Assembly (NCBI GenBank): GCA_030144725.1
Contig: JASKMD010000012.1
Coordinates: 4,699,294-4,763,293 of the forward strand
Direction of reading: 5' to 3'
Source of the DNA: Haematococcus lacustris
Lineage: Eukaryota > Chlorophyta > Chlorophyceae > Chlamydomonadales > Haematococcaceae
Length of the DNA stretch: 64,000 nt
The first letter of the stretch is position 1. Each line of letters begins with the position of its first letter. The notes beneath the pieces are model-generated. The model worked only from the letters and a program-made list of their open reading frames with translations, ran no database searches and had not been told where the DNA came from. The translations under genes were made by a program, and so were the position numbers. Shown here in pieces: positions 53,562 through 63,796 of this stretch.

Positions 53562-54699
53562 GTCAACCCCGACACCCACGTTGCTGTTGGGGTGGACCCA
53601 GGCGTCACCCAGGCCATCAAGGCAGCGCATGCAGAGCGGGACCCAGCCACAGGCCAGGTGCCGAGGAAGTGGGAGCTGAGCAAGGGGCAGCTGAAGCATG
53701 ACAGCGGGCTAACCAAAGCCAAGCGTGACACAGCCCGTCGGTCAGCTGCCATCCAGCCACAGCTGCAGCAGCTGGCAGCTGCCACCACCCTGGGCGGCCA
53801 CCAAGCTCACATCCAGGCCCTGAAGGCCAGCTGGAGACCGCTGTTGGAGGAGTACCTCAAGCCACGCTGGCGCCGGCAGAGGTTAGGGCTGTACCATGCC
53901 CAGGAGCGTGTCATTGAGCGTTTCTGCAAGAAGGTATGACCCTGACCCTGACCCTGGCATGTGCACGTGGTGGAGGGGATGAAGTAGGTGTCCAGCCTTC
54001 ACTACGGCCGGGTAAGGGGGGTGGCGGTGTTTTTGGGAGCGGGCTGCTTCAGCCAAGGTGGGTGGAAAGCCAAGGGGGTGTGGGAGGGGTTTCACAAGAC
54101 GATGGAGCAGCCCAGCAGGCCCAGCCACGTTGTTCAACCTGACATGTTAGTGATTGTGGATGAGTTTCGCACCAGCCGTGTCAGCTTGACACTGCATGCC
54201 CCCCAGCCTTGTCAGCTGCACCTACCACGGGACCACCCTAGGCCCACAGACTGGGTACCCCCAGCAGGCAAGGTCATCCAGCGGCTGGTGCGCCCAGCCA
54301 AGAGCCAGCGGCACGGCAAGCCTGTGCGGGCCTGATGTGGTGCCATGAGGTGCCACACACACCCCCTCCCCCAGCCCAGCCCCCATCCCCCAGCCCAGGC
54401 CCCCATCCCCCAGCCCAGGCCCAGCCCCTCCCTGCTGCACCTCGCCCACCCCCACCACCCCAAGCCCTCCCACGGGGCAGTTGGCTGGACTGTGACACCA
54501 ACTCGTGCCTGAACTTCCAGCGCATGATGGAGAGCATGCAGCGCCCCATAGAGCTGTGCAGCTGGAAGGGCCTAGAGGCAAGGAGCACCAGCAGGGCTAC
54601 AAGCTGGTCAATGACCGGCTGCCCAAGGTTAGGCAGCGATTGCACCGGGCTGCAGAGTACCGGCGGGGCATTGATGGCCGGCCTCACAACAACCCATAG
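53562..54699 (+). pseudogene. Fanzor/TnpB-like RNA-guided nuclease, copy B (frameshifted)
   Basis: It starts at the RuvC-I region: VAVGVDPGVTQAIKAAHAER, then WELSKGQLKHDSGLTKAKRD and ERVIERFCKK at a GTATGA donor (53935). The next exon has VFLGAGCFSQGGWKAKGVWE and VIVDEFRTSRVS (RuvC-II Glu and the start of the zinc ribbon). A one-base loss at about 54332 gives PVRA-stop, where copy C reads [10 protein letters not shown]. Beyond it [18 protein letters not shown] matches the RuvC-III D..N motif, and a further frame change leads to [17 protein letters not shown] and the TAG at 54697-54699. It was once near-complete in the catalytic half and is now non-coding. Confidence 0.65.
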
Positions 54700-54930
54700 G
54701 GCCTCGTGCATTTTGTCAGGCTGTTAAGCATTTAGTTGTTAGTTTGATGGGATGCCCAGTGGTCTCCAGTTGGCTGGAACGAACGTGTCACCGGTGTGAG
54801 GTTTGTGGTCATCAAGGGTGCGACCGAGGACGCATTGTATTGATTGTAGCAGATCAATGAGATTACCCACAGTCAAACATGTCGTTCCCATGTTGAATGA
54901 GTGATGTTTGCCTTATGGCACATTTGCAGA
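54700..54930 (+). ncRNA. Conserved non-coding 3' end of Fanzor copy B (candidate guide-RNA scaffold)
   Basis: About 230 bp directly after the stop codon. It is matched by the reverse strand of 61342-61104 at roughly 85-90%, with shared blocks GATGGGATGCCCAGTGGTCT, CCAGTTGGCTGGAACGAACG, GTGGTCATCAAGGGTGCGAC and GAGATTANCCACAGTCAA. CCAGTTGGCTGG is a short inverted repeat. TnpB-family elements make their guide RNA from this position, so conservation here without coding is suggestive. Confidence 0.45.
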
Positions 54931-55414
54931 CCACTGGTATCTTTATAGCATGTGCATCAGGGCTGGGCATACAGAGATACCGAGTTACAGGGCCTTTTGC
55001 GCAGTAAAGTGCACTCTCCATACCGCCTTGCATCTCACAACCAATGATGCAGGATTACATGTTATAATACGTGATTACATGTAATCACACAAGTAGCTTT
55101 GTACCTCTTTAATAATGTAATGACATGTAGCTTTGTAACAATGTGATCTACACAACGTAGTTCACGACGACGTAGTTACACGGCATAAGTTAGTAAGTAA
55201 CTTTGCCGCATCACTGCTCACGCCACCGCTGGCACCTCTGGTAGGGTGCATCGTGTCACTTGAGTCTCTGCTCACATACCGATTGCAAGGATGCCGCTGC
55301 TTTGCGCCAGCTTCGCGCCTTGGAGGCTGGGTCGGCAAACATGGACAACATGGGAAGGCATGCAGCCCATAGTGACGGACCCAGAGCTTACTTTAACCGC
55401 ACCATAGTTTGGCG
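54931..55414. other. Intergenic region before the miniprotein and methyltransferase locus
   Basis: AT-rich for this window, with several TGTAATGACATGTAATCAC-like short repeats at 55040-55150. No gene is seen; promoter signals probably lie here. Confidence 0.4.
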
Positions 55415-55555
55415 ATGCCCGTTTTCGCTCCAGCCTACACAGCTGGCTTCTTTTGCGGCGTTGCAGCGGGTGCAGCAATCTCCGTGTGGCACTACTACCG
55501 GCCCAGTCTCTATGAGCGGGTCAAGGCAGATGTCGAGAAAGCGCGCAAGCACTGA
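55415..55555 (+). CDS. 46-residue membrane miniprotein overlapping the methyltransferase
   Basis: ATG at 55415, TGA at 55553-55555. MPVFAPAY is followed by a Gly/Ala-rich membrane segment (TAGFFCGVAAGAAISVW), then HYYRPSLYERVKADVEKAR. Its design matches the 57-residue ORF at 40585 (Trp, then Y-R-P..Y, then a charged helix). It shares about 40 bases or more with the proposed methyltransferase start in another frame, so one transcript may carry both. Whether it is translated is unproven. Confidence 0.5.
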   Translation: MPVFAPAYTAGFFCGVAAGAAISVWHYYRPSLYERVKADVEKARKH

Positions 55556-56555
55556 TCATGAGCGAATCCAGGAGGCCAACAAAGCGCAGGGCAGGGCGGT
55601 CACCGCTTTTGAAGAACGTCTATACGAGGTATGTAAGTGCCAGTTTGGAAGAGGACCTCTACTTTGGCTCCATCTGCAACCTTATACGACGTGCAGGCTT
55701 GTTCAGCCATCCCTCGAGGCAAGGTAGCAACGTATGGCACCCTCGCTAGCGTTCTGAAAAGCAGTGCGCGGGCAGTGGGACAGGCAAGCAAGAATGCAGG
55801 GTTTGAGTTGGGATTGGGACTGAGATTATGCGAGAAAGTCATGCTTAGGGTAGGGCTCTGGCGACTCCTGGTGTCGCACCTAGGTTAGGGACATACACCG
55901 GTCTCTCCTGTGGAGAAGTGTGGGGGCTCCACAAGAGGATAGGGATACAGGGAAACTTGTGACAGGATGTTGTCAAAAGCGTGCATGGACCAATGCACTG
56001 CAGGGTATGCGCCGGAACCCGTTTGCTCCTCGTGTTCCTTGTCACCGTGTAATTGCTGCAAACCGGACTCTGGGCGGCTTTCGGGGCAGCAAGGTGCCTC
56101 ACCCAGGCTGTTTGCTTGCTGCCTGACAGCCTTTCATGTCACAAGCTGAGCACATGCCAGCGTGTCTATAGTAGCACTGTGCATGGTATGGCACTCTGTA
56201 TGGATGCCCCCTGCCCCCTGCTTCAACCCCCATTTGAGACTTTAGTTGTACCTGGAAGGCTACTTATGCATTATGGGTTTACCACCCACTACTGGGGGTT
56301 GCAAGTCACACATTGATGCATTGCCACTTGCGCCATGTCAGAGGAGTCACTCCAGGCATGACGCATGATGACCAACTTTGTGTGCCACCATTCCACTTGA
56401 AGTCAATCTTTGTATGCATGTAATGCTGACGAATGTGACTAGTACAAGGTGAGCGTTGGGGTCCTATTTGCATGCCTCAGGGTGATGGCACTAAGGACGT
56501 ATGTGATAAGAAAGCGATGCTCCAAGAGGAGGGTGTCACGATGTCTGGCAACCAG
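55512..56555 (+). CDS. MGMT: 6-O-methylguanine-DNA methyltransferase
   Basis: Suicide repair protein that moves alkyl groups from O6-alkylguanine to its own cysteine. Four exons keep phase: about 55512-55628 (ends AVTAFEERLYE), 55697-55783 (ACSAIPRGKVATYGTLASVL and SSARAVGQ), 56004-56093 (GMRRNPFAPRVPCHRVIAAN and RTLGGFRGSK) and 56481-56555 (GDGTKDVCDKKAMLQEEGV). PCHRV holds the acceptor Cys, ARAVGQ and RRNPF are the DNA-binding and Asn-hinge area, and the last exon carries the usual KxxLLxxEG ending. Intron 2 appears to use a GC donor (CAG|GCAAGC) and contains dispersed repeat R1. The start is either Met 55512 or Met 55530; both overlap the miniprotein ORF. After 56555 the frame could run on to 56672 or splice again. 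Confidence 0.88.
55827..55956 (+). repeat. Dispersed repeat R1, copy 2
   Basis: Matches 40336-40466. It lies wholly inside intron 2 of the methyltransferase gene. Confidence 0.8.
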
Positions 56556-56629
56556 GTATCGGCTGGTGACTCTGACCGTGACCCTAAACCCCTTGACCCT
56601 TACCCTCAACCCCTTGACCCTGACATTGG

Positions 56630-56706
56630 GATCAGAGCTGTAGCATTGGGCTCCTTTGATCTAATTAAGTAGTTGATCAGGCAGCTTCCCTCAGCAGGAC
56701 AGTCTG
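56630..56706 (+). repeat. Dispersed repeat R2, copy 2
   Basis: Matches 41052-41137 and overlaps the possible read-through end of the methyltransferase frame, so the codons after 56556 are probably not ancestral coding sequence. Confidence 0.7.
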
Positions 56707-57823
56707 GGCTTGATGTAGGAAACCCCAAGTGAATGACCCCATACAACGAGCACTGGCATGAATGCAACAAAGGTTGTGTTCATGGTCTCATCTATGATTC
56801 GCAGGTGGATGGTGCGTGCATGTTGTCTATCACAGATCTGCAGCAGTGTCTTAAGAAGCCTGGACTGGAGCAAGTGCCGTAGCAACAGGTCGGAGCAATG
56901 TGCAGTGGGACTTTTGTTTGGGGCAGCAGTTTCATTATTGCCACCAAGCCGTCCATCACTCCATCAGATGAGTTCGTGCAGTAGTGGGCGCGCCCTGCAT
57001 GCCAGCAACTGCACCAGCAGAAGAAAACCCACTGCATGCAAGCAGCAGCTGCTGCTGCACCAGCGTGTGTACCTGGATAGCTTTGTGGCTGGACCATGCA
57101 GCCTTGCCACGGGATACTAGACTCACAGCCAGCAACAAGGCCTTGATGAGATGTACCTCGTTGTAAGAGCGTCGTGTACTGTGCTCATGGTCCACTCAGC
57201 TTACTCAGTATCAACACATAGCTTAGTGAATTGCGCATGCGGCTAGTTCCACGCTCCAGGTTGATCTCCAGTTCACATACGCGTCCAATGGCTGGCAATT
57301 CACATACGCATGCCATTACACATGCGCATGCGAGACAAGCCCAACCCCAAGGCCCAGCAGCAGCCCGCTGTGGCACAGTAGTGTGCCCCCCCCCCCATAC
57401 AGGCCCTAGTGAGGGACAAGGGGGCTGGTTCCACGCTTCTCCATGTGTACACCCCAGTGGTTGACCACAGCACATCCAGGGGTCTGTGTGACTTTGTCAG
57501 GGTAACTTCTCTTTCCCTGACGAGGTACTCTATACAAACTCGTTCTCATCGTGGGTGGGGCGTGCGAGAGAGCATATGACAAGCAGAGCGCCGGTGGCAA
57601 CCGTTACCCTGCCCAATTATCTGTGTAGCATGCATGCACTATGTCGCGAGCTGTGGCTTGAAGGTGCACGAGGCCCCAACCGTTCCTTTCCCTCTCCGGT
57701 CAGCGTGTGCGATTGAGTGTTCCACGAACAGCGAACAAACCAGGATTGGTGGCACGCCAGGTTGATGTCACGCGCAGGTCAGTGCAGTCAAGCTGTGATG
57801 GCGCTTGCTGTATATGGTTTTGG
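56707..57823. other. Unassigned intergenic DNA
   Basis: Several open frames on both strands without recognisable motifs. The phrase CCTAGTGAGGGACAA near 57410 recurs at 59780 together with GGGGCTGGT, marking another dispersed repeat. The VPS37 promoter is expected near 57650-57800. Confidence 0.45.
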
Positions 57824-59430
57824 ATGCCTGCTACACGGCGGAGTGCAGGCACTGGGCAGCCCCACAGTGCACAGGACCTGCTAAACAACGGTGGCAATTC
57901 TTCCACATCTCAGCATCCACGGAGCACAATCAGCTCTGGCCCAGGCAGCTCTGCCAGTGGCCAGCAGCAGCAGCTACTGGAAAGCCTGCCGTTGGAGGAG
58001 CTGGAGAAGCTGCTGAGCGATGATGATGCTTTCAGCAAGTTTGCAGCAACATGGGTATCCTACTCACCAGTAAGCATGCAATCCATTTGCAAGTAGAATG
58101 CGGGGCAGCAGCAAGCATCAGTGACCTGTATAGCTGTGTTGTGCTAGCTAATCAAGGCTATACGTGATAGTGGGCACCTGTGCTTGCCTGGTATTTCACA
58201 CCTCGATTGCAAGTCTCTGGTCACAGCTCCAGAGCCTTACTGCACATCATGAGCTTGCGGTAGTGCTGCTGCTACTGCTACTCCTGCTGCTGCTATCACT
58301 GCCCTGTCCACAGGCAGCACAAACATTGAGCCAGCTGCAGCAGCGAAACTTGGAGCTAGCCCGCAGCAACTTGGACATGCAGGCTTCATTGGAAGAGGTA
58401 CGTGCTCCCACCCGTGCCCTCCTGGCTCTGGCAATGCCAGGCCATGCTTCACGCAGCTGCACAGCCTGCGGGACCGCAGCACTTGTGCCCAGGATCCAGC
58501 ATTTCTCTAGAACCTGGCATAGCAAGGTCAGGCTTGGTTTCTTTCTGCCACAATATCCCCTCCGCTGCTGGTTTGCTGATATGCTGCTATGGAGGGACAT
58601 CATGCAGCAGCAGCAGGCCCCAGGTATGCCGAGTGGTAGATGTTGGCTGCTGCTAATCAAAAGACTGGTAGGTGTTGGCGTGTCTGCCCCCCCTGTGATT
58701 CCCTAGGCTGTGTGTGCCATCCTCTGCCTACCCATCCGCCAGCCTGCCTGTGCTCAGCTTTGCTATGGCTGCCGTGACCCGCCTGCCTAATATGGCATTC
58801 GCCCATGCCCAGGTGCGCAACCAGATCGCCATCGTGCGCAATAGTGAGTACGCAGCTGTGAAGGCAGTGTTTCAGGAGCTGGTGGACCGCCAGAGCGCTG
58901 TGCTGAAGGTGCTGGCACCCACGGCGCTGCTGGACAGACTGCGTCAGGATGTCGACCAAGTGAGCAGGATGGGGGCATGTGAATTGCCTGTGGAAGCAGA
59001 GCGGTGTGAGGCTGCCGGTCCAGCTTAATGTCATCATGCTATTAATGGGTTGCTCTCGCAACCTGAGGGGGGTTGAGGAAGGCAGCTTGATTAGCCACTT
59101 GTCATCGGCATGGTAGTATGCGACTTTGTGCGTTATGACTGGCACTAAACTGCATGCAGTGGATTGTGCTGAGCTGCATTGGCAAGACAGGCCTTGCAAG
59201 CCAAGATTGCCTCCCTCCCATGCCACTCCACATGCGTTTGCCTTACATGAGGCCAATGCATGGTGGCTGTTTGTTGGCTGCAGTTGAACGATGGTGGCAG
59301 CAGCCTGATGGACGGCTTGATGGTAGGCCAGCTGTCCGTTGAACAGTTTGTGGAGCAATACACAGCACAGCGAGTTCAATATTACAGTTTAGATTTGAAA
59401 CGGCAAGCAGCCGAGCTTTCACTCAGATGA
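57824..59430 (+). CDS. VPS37: ESCRT-I subunit VPS37 (Mod(r) domain)
   Basis: Part of the ESCRT-I complex, which sorts ubiquitinated membrane proteins into endosomal multivesicular bodies. Four phase-0 exons: 57824-58054, 58314-58397, 58813-58959 and 59284-59430, giving 202 residues, the usual size. After a Ser/Gln-rich leader come LPLEELEKLLSDDDAFSKFA, LQQRNLELARSNLDMQASLE, a long helix (VRNQIAIVRNSEYAAVKAVF, then LLDRLRQDVDQ) and SVEQFVEQYTAQRVQYYSLD near the C-terminus. This matches the Mod(r) coiled-coil stalk, including the final FxxxYxxxRxxYH/Y motif. The start was chosen as the first in-frame ATG; the frame stays open upstream to a GTG at 57707. Confidence 0.85.
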
Positions 59431-59962
59431 ACCAGGCGAAGCGGCACTGGCAGCTGCAGCTATGAAGCACGTTGGGATGGTGACATGGTCAATTGAATGT
59501 GACAGCTTGTTCTAGCACTGTCGCTCATGATTGCCGGCCTGATTTCTTGGTAAGAGGTAAATTTACACGGGAAGACCACTGTACAACTACCCATTAGATA
59601 TTTCTTTGCATAACAATTGGTGTATTTAATGGTGAACAGTCCTCTCAGTGTGACGGCTGGTGTACAGGTTACTGGTTACTCCACACAGCCCAATAACACC
59701 GTTTGAGTCGGGCCACTATTGCCCACTAGTATATTCCCGCTTGTGGCCACTACTGGTCCGGCTCAAAATGGAGGCCCTAGTGAGGGACAATGGGGCTGGT
59801 GTACAGTGCAGAGACGGAAAGGTGTTGGCCTATTCATGGTCCAACTATCATTGCATGGCCCGCTCTCTGCTTGCGGTGTTTGTTCGTTGGTCGTGATGTT
59901 CACCTGGTCATGACAACTGCGAGTTGATTCAAAGAGCGCGGCAACCTAGAATGTGACCGAGA
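59431..59962. other. Intergenic region between VPS37 and FAD synthetase
   Basis: Holds the VPS37 3' end (a TGTAA-type signal is not obvious) and the dispersed CCTAGTGAGGGACAATGGGGCTGGT sequence near 59780. No gene. Confidence 0.5.
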
Positions 59963-62321
59963 ATGTCATTGGAGTTGCGGTCCTGTCTTCGGGACGATCC
60001 CGAGGTGCAGCGACAGTACGACCGTGCGGTGCAGGTCTTGAAGCGCGCATTGGCGTTATACTCGTGAGTGAAGCAAGCCCAGGCCGCCGGCCACAACTCC
60101 CCCCCAGCTGTGACCGCTTATTGGGGGGCCCCCCTGCAGGCCTGACCGCATCGCTTTCAGCTTCAATGGAGGCAAAGACTCCACGGTGCTCCTGCACATC
60201 CTGCTGGCTGTCATGCATGATGTCAATGGGCCTCCTTGCCCAGGCAGCACCATCACCAAAAGCTACCTCCCCCCTACTGGTGTGTATCGAGCACCCTATT
60301 GCAACACCAATAGGCAGCAGCACCAAACACCACAAAACCCCTGCTGGTGTTCCTTAAACAGCCGTTATGATTGTCAACCTATTTATTTATGTATCGTGCT
60401 TATTGCACCACCCTGTTCTGCACCCCCACAACACACTGTTGAGCAGGGCCAGTGCCATCACCTGGTGATGCGAGCACAGTGGATTACATCACCTAACCCT
60501 TCAGCTTCGCATCACCACTTTCTCCTGCATGCGTTGAGGTTGGGATTTAAGCATTGCCCAGGTTTGGGTGGCTTGCGGAGTTTCCTGTTCACCACCACCA
60601 ACGACTTCCCAGAGGTGTTGGAGTTTGTCAAGACAGCGGACTCACAGTGGGTGGCCGCTGCTCTCTGCAGGCAGCTCTGCACTGTGCAGCACAACCCATG
60701 CCAACCCACCGGCACCATCACGTAGCCATTGTTGCTGCCCCTATCAGACGCAAACTCGGTTACCTTAACCGTGTCACCTGTGTCAGCAGCACCCCAGTCA
60801 GCTGTGGAGCACTGTGGCAGGCACCACCCAGTCAGCTGTGGTGGACTGCTGCAGGTACCAGCTGGGTCTAGAGTACCTGAGTGACCCAGACTTCCGCCGG
60901 GGTCTCACCACCTACTTGTCCCGTACAGGCGTGCAGGCGGTGGTCCTGGGCACGCGCAGGTGTGACGGCTTGCAATACCCTGACCCTGACCCACTCTACG
61001 TCACCAGGGCCTCCCTGCTGACAATGGACCCCTGCTGTGCTGGCATGAACCAGCTTGGTCCTATGTGCATGTGCATGCGTCATGGTATGGCACGTCCATG
61101 TCGCCACCAAGGCTGCAGATGTGCTATCAGGCCAACATCACTCAGTCAACATGGGAACAACATGCTTGACTGTGGATAATCTCACTCAGCTGCTACAATC
61201 AAGTTGAACCATCTTCAGTCGCACCCTTGATGACCACAAACCCCACAACGGTGGCACGTTCGTTCCAGCCAACTGGAGACCACTGGGCATCCCATCAAAT
61301 AAACAACTTAATGCTTAACAGCCTGACAAAATGCACGAGGCCCTATGGGTTGTTGTGAGGCCGGCCATCAATGCCCCGCCGGTACTCTGCAGCCCGGCGC
61401 AACCGCTGCCTGACCTTGGGCAGCCGGTCATTGACCCGCTTGTAGCCCTGTTGTTAGCCTTGCCTCTAGGCCCTTCCAGCTGCACAGCTCCAGGGGCGCT
61501 GCATGCTCTCCATGATGCATTGGAAGTTGAGGCACGAGTTGGTGTCACAGTCCAGCCACCTGCCCCGTGGGGGGGCTTGGGGTGGTGAGGCTGTGCCAGG
61601 TGCAGCAGGGAAGGGCTGGGCCTGGGCTGGCGGAGGGGGGGGGCCAAGGGCAGGTAGGGGAGGGGTGGCTCCTGGGCAGGTGGAGGGGGGGTCTGGGCTG
61701 GGGGAGGGGGGTTGGGCGGCACCTCATGGCACCACATCAGGCCCCGCACATACTTAGCATACCCAGTCTGCGGGCCTAGGCCGGTCCCGTGGCAGGAGCT
61801 GTGCTATCAGGTTCTGCTGCAGCAATGGATGTTGTTGCCTCCGCCACCAACACCGCTGCTGCTGTTGCGGCTGAAGCTCACCGCAACATGGGTTGTGCTG
61901 CAGCGACGACCCCAACGCCAGCGGGCAGGCTGAGTGGTGCCCTAGCAGCGAGGGCTGGCCGGGCTTCATGCGTGTGAACCCCATCTTCCACTGGACCTAC
62001 CATCAGGTGACACCCGGCATGAACCTGGGCTGCAGGGTGACAGCCTGGGTCGTCTTCATTGGTTGCAGAAGGCGTACCCGGGCGGGCAGCAAGGGAACAG
62101 CTGCACCAACCCATTGTGACACTCCAAGTGACACCCCGCGTTCAGCTAGGCTACCGGGGGACGGCCTTAGCCATGTTGGGAGTAAGAGCAACCTTTGTTT
62201 GGAGAGCATCCAGGACAGCAGGCAGCAGGGTAGCAGGGTAGCAGGGTAGCAGCTGCACCATGCTCCATTGTCTTGCATGACGGCCACCCTTCCTTCTGTC
62301 CAGGCTAGGGTCAGGCCTGCC

Positions 62322-62360
<39 letters not shown>

Positions 62361-63561
62361 ACTGCCCCTCCTGCTGCCTCTGCTGCCCCTTCTGCTGTTA
62401 CTGCCGCTGCTGCTCCTGCTGCTGCTGCTACTGCTGCCGCTGTCAGCTCACAGCTTTGCCGTGCTCCCATGACCTAGTGGGGATAAGGCACAGGCCCTTA
62501 CTGCTGCTGCTCCTGCCCTGCCTATGCCATGCTCATCTGGTGCGGTGGTTGAATGTTAGTGTTGACAATGCTGCACGTGATGATGGTGATGATGATATTG
62601 ATGAAGATGGTGATGATGATGGTGATGATGATCATGGTGATGGCGGTTGATGAGTCATGATGGTGATGAATGCCAGTGAGGCAAATCACGTCTTCCTGCC
62701 ATTCTTCTGTGGGGCCGCCTCATGCCGCGCCTTGGCCATGGCTCCTTCAGGTGTGGACGTTCCTGCGGGCTGTGGGCGCCCCCTACTGCACCCTGTACGA
62801 TGCTGGCTACACTTCCTTAGGGGCACGCACCAACACATGCCCCAACAGGTCAGAGATCAGCAGGGCAGCAGGGCACGAGGGCAGCAGGGCAGCAGGGCAC
62901 GAGGGCAGCAGGGCACGAGGGCAGCAGGGCAGCAGGGCATGTGCTGTCCGTGACAGCTGAGCCATAGCCATGCAGAGTATGCCACACATGCCTTTGCCCA
63001 ACACCTCACCTCTGACCCTGAGCAAGTCAGCATGTGTGTCAGGGTTGAGCAGCCTCAGGGTCAAGCAGGCAGATAGGCAGGCAGGGCAGGTGGGCAGGCA
63101 GGCAGGCAGGCAGGTGAGCATGCACAATGCCGGCGTAGGCCAGGCCGTGTAGCAGGTGCAGTGTCACCTAATGTGAAGGTGCCTTACGTGCCCGAGTAGT
63201 GGACAAGGCCGTCAGCATGTGGCCATACACACAGCCAATACAATGCAGAGACACATCATAAGACAGCACTGACGTATTAGATTGCTTTTGTGCAGCATCA
63301 AAACCTGTCACCTCTTCTTTCTGCAGTGCCCTGGCCCAGTCAGACGGCACCTACCTCCCGGCCTGGCAGCTGTCTGATGGTGCTCTGGAGAGAGAAGGGC
63401 GAGGCAGGCAGCCTGCACGGCCAGCACCCTCATCACCCACCACCCCTCTCACACCAAATGCTGCAACCGACCATCCCCCTGCCCCTGCTCCTCACCCTCC
63501 ACCTGCTCCTACTGAGTCGACCACTTTTCCACCGGAGCAGCAACAGCAGCCCAAGCAGACG

Positions 63562-63607
<46 letters not shown>

Positions 63608-63796
63608 CAAATGAAGGAGCGAAGGGGGTGCCATTGGGGCTAGGCTGCTCCATCCAGGGCATGAATACTCCGCAACCAGGATCTTCAGGGCTTGAACCCA
63701 CGACCCCCGCCCACCCGGCTGGTGGGGCTCCGGCCGACACAGTGGCACCCACTGCAGCGCTGCTGGTCATAGGGGACGAGCTGCTGTCTGGCAAGG
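59963..63796 (+). CDS. FAD synthetase (PAPS-reductase-like) with MoCF-like C-terminal domain, 3' partial
   Basis: Expected to adenylylate FMN to FAD. Exons, all phase-consistent: 59963-60063, 60140-60279, 60562-60646, 60855-60958, 61904-62006, 62751-62848 and 63326-63796. Motifs: the PP-loop [16 protein letters not shown] in exon 2; VVLGTRR closing exon 4; [19 protein letters not shown] in exon 5; [20 protein letters not shown] in exon 6; then [20 protein letters not shown] and EREGRGR. These are the signature blocks of eukaryotic FAD synthetase. After a Pro/Gln-rich linker with about 15 Gln (63554-63606) the frame reads [14 protein letters not shown] and splices at GTCTGG. That is the start of a molybdopterin-binding (MoCF) domain, as in the plant two-domain proteins; in animal FLAD1 this domain is at the other end. 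Intron 4 holds a Fanzor-like fragment in reverse orientation. The gene continues past the window. Confidence 0.85.
61104..61342 (-). ncRNA. Conserved non-coding 3' end of Fanzor copy C (candidate guide-RNA scaffold)
   Basis: Reverse-strand homologue of 54700-54930, directly downstream of the copy C stop codon (61345-61343). Similarity persists to GCACATCTGCAG (61104), giving a likely element right end shared with GCACATTTGCAG at 54919-54930. Confidence 0.45.
61343..61800 (-). pseudogene. Fanzor/TnpB-like nuclease, copy C (C-terminal fragment)
   Basis: The minus strand reads [12 protein letters not shown], then [19 protein letters not shown], a Pro-rich stretch, and (after a frame change) [20 protein letters not shown], ending with the same [12 protein letters not shown] found in copy B. 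It lacks RuvC-I and RuvC-II, and the 60-bp segment between PADWV and VRGLMW in copy B is absent. It is inserted in intron 4 of the FAD synthetase gene, antisense to it. Confidence 0.65.
62320..62450 (+). repeat. (TGC)n trinucleotide tract, intronic
   Basis: An interrupted TGCTGC tract inside intron 5 of the FAD synthetase gene. Confidence 0.85.
62858..62940 (+). repeat. GGGCAGCAGGGCACGA short tandem repeat, intronic
   Basis: About seven units of GGGCAGCA alternating with GGGCACGA, just inside intron 6 of the FAD synthetase gene. A GGCAGGCA tract follows at 63063-63115. Confidence 0.8.

Noticed and set aside
54335..54727. A 130-residue Pro-rich protein
   Set aside because: It is the frameshifted C-terminal part of Fanzor-like copy B, with RuvC-III motif [12 protein letters not shown].
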